Source: Anastatus disparis | Taxonomy: Eukaryota; Arthropoda; Insecta; Hymenoptera; Eupelmidae | NCBI GenBank assembly: GCA_017163975.1 | Contig: JAFFSR010000245.1 | Span: 2,309,001 to 2,373,000 of the forward strand | DNA length: 64,000 nt | Direction: 5' to 3' | In this document: positions 11,801 through 23,135 of the stretch, piece by piece | Layout: every line of letters starts with the position of its first letter | Numbering within the stretch: position 1 is the stretch's first letter | Program-made: the position numbers and the translations under genes | The notes under the pieces: model-generated | The model's input: the letters and a program-made list of their open reading frames with translations, nothing else | Database searches by the model: none | Told to the model about the DNA's origin: nothing

Positions 11801-11948
11801 AGGTTATGATGTTCATTTCTCTTTTAATATTTCAAAAGCCTTTTTGCGTTTATGATCAAAGTTAAAAGTGACATTTTTACTCACTAATTTGTTAAGAAGT
11901 GCTGTAATTTTACCGTAATTTTTAATAGATTTCCTTTTGATTGGAAGG

Positions 11949-12560
11949 TTATTTATAAGTTATCATCCATTCTAGTTTATTCGGATTACGGTATACTCCT
12001 TTCTCTGTGATGAGATGCTCTAAATATTCTAGCTCTAGTTTTACATACTCGCATTTATCAGGTTGCAGTTTTAAGCCTGCAATTCGAAGTCGATCAAATA
12101 ACATCTGTAAGTTCTTTAAATGGTCTTCAAAGGTTTTTGAGTATACTATAATGTCATTTAAATATACAAAAAATACAGTACCTATTAATCCTTGAAATTT
12201 AAAATCCATCATCCTTTGAAATGTAGCAGGTGCGTTTTTAAGGCCCATTGGCATTTGTTTCAATTCCCAATGCCCCTTGTGAGTAGAAAATGCAGTTCGC
12301 TCTCTGTGTTCTGGTAAAACCGATACTTGATAAAAACCTGAGGCTAAGTCAAATGCAGAAAAGTATCTTATGCCTCCCAATTGATCAAGTATTTCATTTA
12401 TTGATGGCAATAGGTAATTGTCTTGGAGTGTGTATTCATTTAATTTTCTAAAGTCCATTACGATTTATTATTTTTATATTCCTGAAGCATCCATTTTCTT
12501 TTGAACACACCAAACGGGTGATACAAAAGGAGAATTTGACTTTGTTACAATACCTTCATT
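11949..12560 (-). pseudogene. Retroelement reverse transcriptase domain
   Basis: The conserved blocks are clear: SPFVSPVWCVQKKMDASG just upstream of the longest open piece, MDFRKLNEYTLQDNYLLPSI, FSAFDLASGFYQV, RTAFSTHKGHWE, MPMGLKNAPATFQRMMD and a polymerase box that reads VYLNDIIVYS, so the usual first Asp of the YxDD pair is Asn. Stops interrupt the frame immediately before the open piece (12460-12480). With the altered catalytic box the enzyme could not function. This is a Ty3/Gypsy type RT by motif order and sequence. Confidence 0.9.
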
Positions 12561-12937
12561 TTCAAATTTTTCTATTTATCTATTTCCTTATGTAACAATA
12601 ATGGGTATCGATATAATTTTGAAACAACTGATTGATTTATTGTTAAATCTATACGGTGATAGATATTCTTGAGTGATGGTGCATTATCTCCTTCTAGTTG
12701 AAAGATATCATCATATTCTTACCTAATGTTTGTATTGTTAATGCCTGTTCTCTCGATAAATGTGATGTACGCGTATTGTCTACAATAAGTTTGTCACGAT
12801 GATACTTTTCTGTCATGAATGTTTGTTTGTTAAATACTTGTTTCTGTAGAAAAATGGTTTTATAAATATTTTGTTTCTGTTCTTGAAATTCTTCTATCTC
12901 TATCTCAGTATTTATTTTTATTTCTTTTTCCGATTCA

Positions 12938-13328
12938 TTAAGAGGAGGTCAAGTATATCTGTCCTTTTCTAATCGAAGAATTAATTTTTTTACAAAAACT
13001 AATGATTTTAGTAAGAAATAAAAAGAAAGCCCCATCTCGTATCATAAAAGGCAATATTTCCTTTGATGAGGAAAAATTATTTTTATCGATTAGTTTTGAA
13101 GAAAACCTTGAAAAACTTAAAAAATAGAGGTTAGGATGGACAATTCAGTTTTTTAAAAAGTTTTTTCAAAACATGAAGCGATAAAAATAATTTTTCCTCA
13201 TAAAAGAAAATATTGCTTTTTTTAATACGAGATGGGGCTTTCTTCTTATTTTTTGCTACAATTATGAGGTTTTGCAGGAAAATGAATTTTTGGTTAGAAA
13301 AGGATAGAGATATACGACCCGCTCTTAA
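12938..13328. mobile_element. TTAA-flanked palindromic MITE, 391 bp (pol insertion)
   Basis: The termini read TTAAGAGGAGGTCAAGTATA on the left and the inverted form ending GCTCTTAA on the right, so a TTAA sits at each edge. The body is nearly a full palindrome around a centre near 13130. It divides the retroelement pol between the protease and RT. The TTAA flanks suggest mobilisation by a piggyBac-type transposase (inference). A second good copy is at 23792-24179 and remnants are at 1869-2155 and about 423-505. Confidence 0.85.
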
Positions 13329-13591
13329 CGATGTTAAGCGTTGTAGTTTTATTTTGTACCGTATATACAACTGTACTGAATTGTACTGTATATATTGCTG
13401 GTGTTATAATATCTTTTGAATCGATTAATATGTATTCTTCATCTGATACATCTATATCTACTTTTATAAGATTGACTCCTTGATCTACATAAACAGGTTT
13501 TTCATTAAACGTGAATTGTAAAGGGTAATTTTTTGCATCGAAAATTCTTATGTTTTTTTTCTATATCTATCAATGCTTTATAATGTTGTAG

Positions 13592-13924
13592 TCATCCTCG
13601 GCCCAATAGCCCATCGGCATCATGGGGTATTTCATTGCTTGAAACGTGATATATAAAGTCTCTTTCGAAAAAATTTAATTTGCATTTACTCAGCATTGTG
13701 TGATTTTCCTTAACTATCTGTATTGTTTGTCTTTCTTCTGGTCGTTGTTTCATAGGGTTGCAAGTATTAAGATCCAATACATTGTCTTTAATGAATGTTA
13801 TACCTGCTCCTGTGTCTACTAGTAATTTTAATAATTTTCCTCCTATTCCCGAGGGTTGCATCGAGAGATGCCAGTGTTTTCCATCTGTTGAAAAGATTGC
13901 GTCTTGTAATCCTGATCCTCTCAA
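13592..13924 (-). pseudogene. Retroelement aspartic protease domain
   Basis: Retroviral-type proteases process the Gag-Pol polyprotein as dimers, each subunit giving one catalytic Asp. The frame carries LLKLLVDTGAGITFI, the classic DTGA active-site loop after a hydrophobic strand, and ends HDADGLLGRG, matching the conserved GLLG element of retropepsins. It lies between the gag region and RT. A stop at the end separates it from the rest of pol, and the MITE at 12938-13328 adds a further break. Confidence 0.85.
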
Positions 13925-14336
13925 TAATTCTGACGGTCAGTTGGGGTCTTCTACCATGGCACCAAATACTCTGGATACGTTTTGCTCTTTGAGGCATTGG
14001 GCGAAAATTTACTCTGCGCATTTTGATGTTTAAAAGAATGTTCTTTATCGTGGCTGTATGTATTACAATGAGAGCATGTAGGTTTATTTTCTCTTTTATC
14101 CAATCGATAATTTTCTTGTTGATCACGCGAAAAACTTTTATCACGTGTGTAATTTTTATCGAGTGTCGAATGTTTCTCACGATTTCTTGAGTCATATCTA
14201 GAATAGCTTCTATTTCTTGGATATTTTTCATATTTATCTCTTCTAGATCTCTCACCATGCTTGTTGTGACTCCTGTTTTGAAGTTCTTCGTCTTGTCACC
14301 AGAGTTTTTCTTCGTATAAAGCTTGTTGGTAGGCAA
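13788..14336 (-). pseudogene. gag: Retroelement gag, C-terminal basic/nucleocapsid region, frameshifted
   Basis: The segment follows the capsid-like gag pieces. In a neighbouring frame near 14045-14090 the minus strand gives TCSHCNTYSHDKEH, a zinc-knuckle-like array (C-X2-C-X4-H) without the final cysteine. The long open frame at 13788-14336 is Arg/Lys/Ile-rich and is probably partly out of the ancestral frame. Nucleocapsid regions bind the element RNA; here the reading frame is lost. Confidence 0.5.
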
Positions 14337-14358
14337 TGAATAGAGTGTGTGGTCGGTT

Positions 14359-15125
14359 TTATTGAACAGCTAAGTGCAAGCCTTCTGGATACAATCCTCT
14401 TATGAATTTTGAAATTGCGTTTTTATTTTTATAATTTCTATGCATGCCTCTAAAATCGTCATTTGAGCCATCTATTGAAATCTGTATACGCCGATTTATG
14501 TTATTATATCTTTGTACGTAGTCTACCTTTTCATTTGTTCTCTGCCGCATAGAATTACGCATTTCGGCTTACTAGTCATATTCAAGTTCCAATTTTCCAA
14601 AATGTGTATTCAAACATTCTTTAAGTTGCACGGCTGTAGTAACTTGATTTCTCTGAACTACTTCTTGTGCTTTTCCTTTTAACTTGACGGCTATTATTTT
14701 GCATGTAAGCGCTGATATTTCTTGATCAAAACTAAGTTGTCTAGATGCGCGAATAATTTGATCAATAAATGCACAAACATTGATCCGTCATACTCCCGTA
14801 TTTCCGTTAAAAGTTCGTGCATTAATAAGTCATGTACCCTTGTTAATCGTGAAAGCACACTTAATCTAGGGTTTTTGTCCCTAACTGCAGTTGGTCCACT
14901 TGGGAGCGGTGGTGAATTTTTATTTTTCGTCATTTGAGTTGTTAAAATTTGTAATTGTTCCGTCAACAAGATCAATTGTTTTTCTAAACCATTTACTTTT
15001 TCCTTTTGCCGTTGTAATTCCTGCACTACATTTTGTTCTTCTTGATCACATTGCGTTATATCTTTATTGAATTTAAATTTCTTTAATAAACTATCTATTT
15101 TACTAGATTTCAATTCTATTTTCAA
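14359..15125 (-). pseudogene. gag: Retroelement gag, N-terminal and capsid-like region
   Basis: The first open piece (14694-15125, 143 codons) begins with a Glu/Lys/Gln-rich region that is probably a coiled coil (EEQNVVQELQRQKEKVNGLE), followed by a proline-rich linker. After a stop the protein-like text continues through VQLKECLNTHFGK near 14610. The second piece (14359-14562) ends SKFIRGLYPEGLHLAVQ, matching the F-(V/I)-RGL-P pattern of Gypsy capsid proteins. Gag would assemble the retroelement particle. Several stops (for example near 14572 and 14692) make it a pseudogene. Confidence 0.72.
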
Positions 15126-15843
15126 TTTATATAGTCCGTCGGTAGTATCGTAAAAATTATTAGATATGTCAGAGAGGTAATCGTGGGATATTTTCCGATC
15201 TTATGCTATCGTTATCGTCTTTACGATGATCACAATACATACGCGGGTGATGTTCCTATGTGTCAACCTCTCAAGAGTGGGTGGGCATACACACACCTTG
15301 CTATTAAGCTCCGGTTTGAGACTTTGCATGTCTTATAAATAACTTATAAATAAAATGTTACAGAAAGTTAGACACGCCTTTATTTTTTGGCCTGTCCCGC
15401 TGTGTGCTTAAAATTATTGTACGACTTACTTGAAGGTTTTAAGAGATGATGTTTTTGAAGATCTGGTTGACTGCGTTTCTTTTAATCGCCTTCGGTGCAG
15501 AAGTCCTCTTTTATTGTAGAGATAATCCTCTCTTTATCCGTGGTGATGCAGACGTAGCTTGATAAACCCTTCAACTACTGGTAGTCAACTCCTGAGAGTG
15601 TGGGCTATTGTCACTATTTTAAAGATAAGTTTTCTTGATTTTTTAAAACTCTCCGTTTTTTCCTAAGAGAAGATATCCTAAGATATCGGAATTGTGTTTA
15701 ATTGTCTTTTATCACTTTGCTCCTTTTAATTTTTAAACTTCTCCGTTTTCTCCTGAGAGAAAATATTCTAAGAGATCATGATTTTGTTTCGGCACTTTTT
15801 ATCACTTGGCTTCACTAACCTCTTAAGCTACCAATAATTTACG
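15126..15843 (-). other. Retroelement 5' leader between LTR and gag
   Basis: No coding potential is visible on either strand. Two related blocks at about 15640-15680 and 15725-15775 (both containing ctccgttttttcctaagagaa-like words followed by atatcctaaga or atattctaaga) form an imperfect internal tandem duplication. A TGGTAGCTTAAGAGG stretch on the minus strand begins about 10 bases inside the LTR edge and could be the tRNA primer site, but I cannot match it to a specific tRNA. Confidence 0.5.
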
Positions 15844-17326
15844 TTACCGTTAGAACTGAATTTATTAATTTGTAAAGTTCAATTTATTAAACTTTATTTA
15901 ATAAACTTTATCATTCTTATGAATTTTTAATTGTTATTGTAACTTATTTTTGTAATTTAGGACGTTAGTTCTTTAGGATAGGTATCCAAGAATAAAAGAA
16001 TATGTATATATATATTTATGTCATCTTAGGCCCAATTCGGCTCAATATCTATAGACCCAGCTAAATTTGCATTGACATCGCGTACGCTTTGGCTCGTCTC
16101 TCAACTATGTTCAAATGTTTCTTTACGCTTACAGTGGCGTATAGAAGCTTTCCATACGAACCCGGAGTCGCATGGATTATATATGTGTTTAGACTAGTCA
16201 ACTTAGGTAGACCGTATGACGCAAGCGCGCCTACGCTCACAGCTGCACTGAAAGACTATCGGCGTAGCCTGTAACCTTCAAGGTTATGTGCTACGCTGAT
16301 TATTTACGTTTCAAGGTATACGCGCAATCGGAGTAGCAGTTACTCAGATTTGAGTTTCCCTTACGCTGATCGAGCATATGTAAAGCGCCGATTCGTCAAA
16401 ACAACGTTTACACACAAATGATCGGAGCAGGCACAGTTCATTTTCAGTACTTTCTTTGTCGTTTTCGGCACACCGTTTGCGCCGAACGCGTGGCGCTAGC
16501 GTAGTCAGGGAGAAGGGAAACTAGCAAGCAAAAAGTTTTTCAGTGTGACTTTGACATTTTCTCTACCATAAAAAAATTTTGGGTTATGCGAACAGCGATG
16601 CGAAAAAATTGAAGATTCATGTTTATAAATGAAAAACAAATGAAAGAGTGACAGTTATTGATTTTGGCATATTATCAAAAAATTCTAGAAAAATATTATT
16701 ATATTATTCATCAATGTTAAAAACACGTAACAAGTGTTACGTAAATAAAAATGTTGTGGTGATTCGATTGAAATTATTCAATCGAACGCATTAATATGTT
16801 GGATTTAATGTGTAGTGTGTTGTGTGTGTTTTGTTTTTATTTTCAATCAATTTTGTTATAGTCCTTCATTTGGCCTACAGCGACGTAAAATTATCTACGT
16901 AACTAATAAATGTTGAATTGAACTTATCTTTATTTCTTCTTCTTTACCTTTAGTACAATAATTTTAGGTGAAGCGTAGCCTTAGTCGGTAATTATGAAAT
17001 TAAGCTTGCGAGCTAAAGACTCTTGGGTTTTTATACTATGGTAAAAGATAGTTGCATTCTTTCGTAAGTATGATATTATTGCTATTTTTATAATTTCGGT
17101 AAAAAGATTGATTGAATTTTACATGTGATGCAGTTTAGAGTTCGATCACCTCTTGTGCGTCGCATTCTTGTGTGTCGCATTCTCCTGAATGTATAACGTT
17201 ATTGTTAACGCAGTCTCGAGGTAGAAGACTTGACATATGATGTGTAGGGAGTTCAATAACTCTTGAATATAATGTGCAAGATGAATATAAGTATAAATGT
17301 GCTATGAATGTTTGTCTTTGTTTACA
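15844..17326 (-). repeat. LTR, right copy (5' LTR), split by an insertion
   Basis: 15844-16015 matches the left part and 16909-17326 the right part of the LTR at 4920-5522. On the minus strand this copy starts TGTAAACAAAG and so keeps the canonical TG. The intervening sequence of about 890 bp is absent from the other LTR. Together the two LTR parts give about 590 bp, close to the other copy. Confidence 0.85.
16016..16908. mobile_element. Unclassified insertion in the right LTR
   Basis: The block has no counterpart in the left LTR. Its left half is clearly more GC-rich than the surroundings (for example gcgcgcctacgctcac, gtggcgctagcgtag) and its right half returns to AT-rich. The beginning (atttatgtcatcttaggccc) resembles 3910 onward, hinting at a repeat family. 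I see no transposase and no convincing terminal inverted repeat. It could be a fragment of another LTR or an unknown non-autonomous element. Confidence 0.55.
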
Positions 17327-18600
17327 CTGATTCGTAAACATATTAAAAATCTCATTTCTTGACAACTCTAACCCTTAATTTAATATTATATTAAATTTAT
17401 TTTTCCCACAAAAATAAGTTTATAAAAGTAAAAGATCTCATAAATATCATGAACACTACAGAACGAAAAAGTTTTTGAAAAAGTGCGATTTAGTTATATT
17501 GCGACGTGTACACATACCTAAATAAAGTTGGTGTTACATCGAAAATAAACGCAGGTGGTAGTGCGATGTTAGCACACTTTATTGAGAATTAATTAAATTT
17601 TACATTGAGAGATTTTTTGTTTGATATTTTATAAAACGCATCCATAATCTCTCTATAACCTTAGCATAATTAAGAGTAAAATAGCGCACAACAAATGTCT
17701 GTTTTTGTTATAACAATGTTTAAATCTTAAAAATTGACAGATATCCTGGACGAATACTTCAGCCATAGAAGCTATTGTAATGGCTCAATAAAATAAATCG
17801 AACGCATTTTCAAGACTTTTGAAATGAATTTCAAATCATCTTGATAGAATATTTAATTGTCATAAAAATGCTAAAAATAGCAAAAAACCGCGATCAAAAG
17901 TTAAATTTTTCTTAATTTATAACTTTTAATTTGACGGTTTAGAAATTGGCTTTGTAAGAAAAAGTAGTTGTTGTTGTGCATTATATAAGCACGTAGAACT
18001 TATAATTTTTTTACAATAAATAAGAAGAAATTACTCGCCCTTCTTGACATGTCTGCCAGAATGCTCATCGAGAATTTTTTCTACCTAAATCAGATACGCT
18101 ACTTTTCGTATTCGAGCTCTGAATGCAATATTTAAGTATATTTTTCCCGATATTTCTAATAACTTTTAATCAGAAACACACATTTTGTAGAGAGATATCT
18201 TAATTTATTGAATCATTATAAAAATTATGAAAAATTGATCGTGTGAAAAGGAGGGAGAAAGTGAGAAAGAGAGAGTAAAGGATATAAGTATGCGCGCTGT
18301 GACCAGACTGTCAGTAGTAAACGGCGAGTAGTGTGGGGAGTCATTTTTCTTTCATAATTTCATGTCAGTTTATTTTATTTGAAGCATAGCTTAAAAAAAT
18401 TTCCTGATATTTTCAAGTTTACCCGACACTTAATTATTTTTTTCCAGAGTATTAAATAGGAACTCAATAAATTTTTCTTTTAATTTACATAATTTATTTA
18501 AAATTTATATATTTTATGAATACATCTTAATCTTTGGAATATATGAATACATTTTAATCTTTAAAATTATTAAATTAAATTTAATATATTTTTTTTAAAT
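17327..18600. other. AT-rich spacer, no gene
   Basis: Nothing protein-like is seen. Around 18240-18290 is a purine-rich strand (gagggagaaagtgagaaagagag) next to a short GC-richer patch (tatgcgcgctgtgacc) ahead of the hAT-like relic. It could contain an end of that element, but I found no matching inverted end on the other side. Confidence 0.5.
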
Positions 18601-18690
18601 TATGATTAGTTTTTTTTTTAATTTTGATTTTATTGTCTAATTCTACTGCTTTTTTAAAAGCATTTTTCATGATCTTCCGTTCTTTGACTC

Positions 18691-20817
18691 TTATTCTTGC
18701 AAAGCTACTGCTTTTCTTTTCTTTGCTGTTTCTTCTTTTTCATATTTCTTCTTATTTTCTTCCAAAGCTTGCTTATATAAAGAAGATGATATCCGTATTT
18801 CTTGAATTAGAGTTTTATTAATTTTAGAATTTACTGAAGATTTATTCATTGAACTCACAGCATCGCATATTACTTGTTGCGTGGTTAACGATTTTTCCCC
18901 CTGATTTTCTACAATGCATTCTTTATTCACAGAAATACTTTGTTCTGTTTCTTCTTTTCCATGTGAAAGAAGCATAATACGTTTCACAGGAGTAAATAAA
19001 TTTTCATAATTCTTGCATCCTTGCATTTCTAATATACTAACCCAAAAATGATCCAGTTTCGTTTCATTTGCTTTAAAAGCTCTTAACTTTTCTTAAGTAC
19101 TTTTCAAAGGAATAGTTTGTTTTAAATCATTCTTAACTTTTTCAGCTGCTGCTCCTAACAAAAGATTATTTTGAACAAATTTTTTCAGTATAATCGACAA
19201 GCGTCGTTCCGCAATATCAATATCTAGAGCAATTGTCGATTCAAAAAAAGATAATCCTTCTACTATAGAAAATTTTAGTGGCAATTTCTCAGAGATTTTC
19301 ATCAGAAATAATTTCATAATTTTTCCGCACTCGTTTTTGAAATGGAGTTTATCAACAGCAGAAACACCTTTACTATTTTTCAACAAAATTTTGGTAGCAT
19401 CAGCAGTCAGTAAATTATCCGTGTCATCTAAGTCTATTTTCAAAATATTTTCTCAAATTTTTTAAAGACTCTAGCTGTGAAACTCAGCCAAAAAAGCTCG
19501 ATTTTGCTGGCAAAAGCTTGAAAGAAAACTAGTTTAACACCAAGTAATTTTTAGGATACAGCCTTCTCGTAACTCTTAAATGCTATTTCCATTTTATTCT
19601 TTTGTTAATGTTCGATGTAACTTAAAATTTTGGGCAACATCTGTGCTGCTCTTTGTGCTACAGCAACATTTTCGAGCCAACAAAAATTTTGTTATATTCA
19701 TGATTTAGTTATATTTATGAATTCATATCTACGCGCTGGCGAATAATTAAAAAAATTAAAAAGTGCCCTCATAAATTCAGCTTCTTCCCATTTCACTATT
19801 TGAATGCTCGTTTTAAATGCGTTATGAACGATATATAATCCACATAAGCCTATATCAATTAAATGTTTACCCTGATCATTTTGTAATAAATTTTACTGGA
19901 AATTTTACAAAAATTTAAAATTTACATTAGGTCCATCCATGGATATTTGTATTATTTTTTTAATAAGAGCAAAAGGTATATTATCGTCATAAGCTTAAAG
20001 TGAATCTACTGCCCTTGTATGACTTACAAAGACTAATGTAAAATGACGGTTAGTTATCTCATTTTGTTTACTGTTCCAAAACCTTATCAGTATATCCATC
20101 TGCTGCTTTTTCTGTATACGGAATACTGTATATTTCTTTACGGAAATAATTTTTCAGTCCATACATAATTACATGCGATACCTTTGATTTAGTTGCAAAA
20201 TTAAATGAAAACAACACTTAGATTTGACTTACCTTTGATTTACTTAATTTTAACTTTCCAACCAAATTTTGCCCAACACTTAGGATGCTAAATTTAATAT
20301 CACGCAGTGAGCTATGTCGTGATACGTTATGCGAAACCCATAAAATTTGAGATTTTGTGAGATCATCCTTATAAACATAATTTATGATTATGCCATCATT
20401 TGATATTTTTTTATCTCGCACATTGAATAAACTTTGAGTTTTTTTAATTGATCCTCTTGTTTGATTTTCTTTTATCGTACTTAAACTGTAAATTTCTGTT
20501 GCGATTGTTTGTTTCACAGAAGAATTTATGGCATTATTACCCTCATTTGTAATCTCTTTAATAGGAAGTGAAGAGGTCTGAAGCAATTTTGTTATTGAAT
20601 TAGTAGAGACTTTTATTCCGATGGATGACTGGTGTTTCTTAAATTTGGCATGACTTACAAGAGCTTGTCGACTCATATTGCTCAAACTAAGCGTGCAGTT
20701 ACAAACACTGCATTTAACTATATTTGAATCACTTAGAACTATCTCTGCCCAATGAAATTCATTTGAAAAGTCATTTTTAAAACTGTATCTGAACCTGTTA
20801 CCTTTAGTAGAATCCAT
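18691..20817 (-). pseudogene. hAT-like transposase relic with N-terminal zinc finger
   Basis: N-terminal piece (20218-20817): CSVCNCTLSLSNMSRQ then LVSHAKFKKHQ, a BED-like C-X2-C ... H-X5-H finger that would bind transposon ends. The middle (about 19450-20215) is broken but retains ISMDGPNVNFKF and LIDIGLCGLYIVHNAFKT, which I recognise as signature blocks of a widespread hAT-like family. Then 19093-19443 holds a degenerate core piece, and 18691-19026 carries RIMLLSHGKEETEQSISVNK, the C-terminal SHG ... E ... S-N block near the hAT dimerisation region. At least four frame breaks make it inactive. No flanking inverted repeats or 8-bp duplication could be identified. Confidence 0.75.
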
Positions 20818-21463
20818 TTTAAATCCTATAAAACAGGTAAAATTTTCACTACAAATTTCAGATTTTTATGCGAGGAATTATTTTTGTTTTAGTTTTTTAA
20901 ATAAATAATAAATAATGAATAGTAGTTAATAATTTTTATTACTTTAACTTAGCTTAAAAAAATTATCAAAACATTTTGTCAATTTTATATAATTATTTTA
21001 AATTATTTTACATTTAACTACCAATAAATTATCTAACACTGATTCTTCTAACTGTACTTTTACCTATATGAGAAAAAAAATGTATGATCTCTGATAATTT
21101 TTTTTATTATTTTTTTTATAATAGTATAAGATTCTAAAATTTTTTAAAGATAGTATACAAAATTCCTAGTAGAAAATTCAGGATAAAATATGCTCAGTTA
21201 ACTTACGAGTGGCGATATCTCGTCATGACACAGTCACGATCAATTAACGATTAAGACGCGATAATATTTCAATGACTGCGAAATTAAAAAAAAAAAATAA
21301 TTCCTAAGAGAATTAATTAAAATCCTTCTCTCATTAAAAATAAATTATAAAGATAATATTTATAATTTATTTTAAATAATAAGAAAATAATATTTTAATT
21401 AAAACTTTATATAAAGCAAATTTGTACATATACATGCTGCCCGCGTCAGAGCGTGTATACATG
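20818..21463. other. AT-rich spacer, no gene
   Basis: It is nearly pure A and T with homopolymer runs. One GC-richer patch at about 21200-21265 (cgagtggcgatatctcgtcat) has no coding signal. I see no repeat structure in it. Confidence 0.5.
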
Positions 21464-21465
21464 TA

Positions 21466-22444
21466 CAGTACCGGGCAATAATTCTGAGCAGATTATCAAA
21501 TTTTTGCTCCGACTTTGAAAAAGCGTATCTCCTTCAATTTTCATCCTAGAAAAAATTAAAAAAAAAAACATTTTAAAGTATTCTTTAAATCCTTTCTTTT
21601 TAGCTCACTCACATTTTTTTAACGATATTTAAAAAAAAAATAATCGCTTTGGCAATTTTGAAATTTTTTTCATTTTTGCATTATTCTTCAATCAGTTGTA
21701 GTTTTTTAAATAATGGAGCTAGAAAAAATGTGAAAAAAGATTTGGAAAGGGCTTCAAAAATGCTATTTGCAGCTATTTTCACAAAAACTTTTTAATTATT
21801 TTTTGTCAAGTTTTAAGCATATAAAGTTATCGATCTAATACTTTTGCAGTTGTAAAAAACACTTCCATAGTAAGTAGAAAATAATCGCTGGTGCAAAACT
21901 TTTGATTTTTATGATATAATTTTTGCAAAATAAATCTTTTTGTTGCTTCATACTTTATTATGTTTTATTATTAATAATGAATAGTTATAATTTCTTACTA
22001 AAATTGAATCACTACTTCACCAGCGATTATTTTCTACTTGCTATTGAAGTGTTTTTTACAACTGCAAAAGTATTAAATCGATAACTTTATATGCTTAGAA
22101 CTTGACAAAAAATAATTGAAAAATTTTTGTAAAAATTGCTACAAATAGCATTTTTGAAGCCCTTTCCAAATCTTTTTTCAAATTTTTTCTAGCTCAATTA
22201 TTTAAAAAACTACAGCTGATTGAAGAAAAATGCAAAAATGATGAAAATTTCAAAATTGCCAAAGCGATTATTTTTTTTTTAAATATCGTTAAAAAAATGT
22301 GAGTAATCTAAAAAGAAAACATTTAAAGAATACTTTGAAATGCTTTTTTTTTAATTTTTTCTAGGATGAAAATTGAAGAAGATACGCCCTTTCAAAGTCG
22401 GAGCAAAAATTTGATAACCTGCTCAGAATTATTGCCCGGTACTG
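21466..22444. mobile_element. Mariner/Tc1-type foldback element, 979 bp
   Basis: The termini are CAGTACCGGGCAATAATTCT and the exact complement ending ATTGCCCGGTACTG, flanked by TA on both sides. CAGT ends with a TA duplication are characteristic of Tc1/mariner elements. The arms are about 480 bp each and highly complementary over their whole length (for example the word agcatataaagttatcgatc and its complement). The loop near 21950 is short and AT-rich. There is no transposase frame, so it is a non-autonomous palindromic derivative. Confidence 0.88.
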
Positions 22445-22917
22445 TATTATACCATGTATAGTTGTGAATACTAAAAGTTAAGTGCGCGCACATCTCTCGA
22501 CTCTTTGTCTCTCTTTCATAATACTACCTTTTCCTTGGACACGTACAGGTTAAATTGACTTGTAACTAAACTTTGAAATCATTAAAGAAAAAAACATTCT
22601 ATCATTGTTAAAATTTTCCGTTCTTTATTACATAATCTGATTTTATTTACAAACATATATAGGAAAATTAATAACGTATCCATAGTATAGAAGTGAGTGC
22701 GAAGTGCGAATGAATGAGAGAATATGAGAATTTAGTTAGAGTGAAAGAATAAGACTGCCCGCTTTATTCTATTCTTATTAACAATGTTAAAATTTTGTCA
22801 TTTAATAATAAAAAAAAAAATTGTATTAATTGTAAATAAATGACAGCATATCAGCTGTATATTCGATGTATTTTTTATAAATAAAACTATATGTACTTAC
22901 ATATAAATATATTTTTG

Positions 22918-23135
22918 ACCCTCAGGGCGCAAAATTCGATTTTCTATGCTTGTCAAGCGGGCGCAAATGTACTATTTTGCGCCCGCTTAACTAGCATAGA
23001 AATCAAATTTTTGACCCTTTGGATCAAAAAACAATATGTATACCACGGGCGCAAGGGGATTCGCGGTAGTTGCTTCGCTCTGACGCTCATTCGCACTCTG
23101 GCCGGAATCCCCTATTTTGCGCCCTTGGTACACAA
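22918..23135. repeat. Two adjacent GC-rich hairpins with GGGCGCAA ends
   Basis: First hairpin, about 22918-23012: ttctatgcttgtcaagcggg, then gcgcaaa, a 7-base spacer, and back as tttgcgcccgcttaactagc and so on, with ttttgaccc at the base. Second, about 23045-23135: gggcgcaaggggattc at the left and gaatcccctattttgcgccc at the right. Both use the same gggcgcaa motif. The GC content stands out sharply from the flanks. The 85-codon frame through them is a by-product. Confidence 0.65.

Larger units (their letters stand above)
4920..17326 (-). mobile_element. Decayed Gypsy-type (errantivirus-like) LTR retroelement with env, interrupted by later insertions
   Basis: Two LTR copies in direct orientation flank gag, protease, RT, RNase H, integrase and env-like segments, all on the minus strand in the canonical Ty3/Gypsy order. 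The env carries a dibasic cleavage site followed by a GLFNF-type fusion segment, the hallmark of the insect errantivirus group. Every domain is interrupted by stops or frameshifts, and the LTRs differ at roughly one position in ten by eye, so this is an old inactive copy. Four later insertions split it: 5587-7667, 8931-9429, 12938-13328 and about 16016-16908. Confidence 0.9.
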
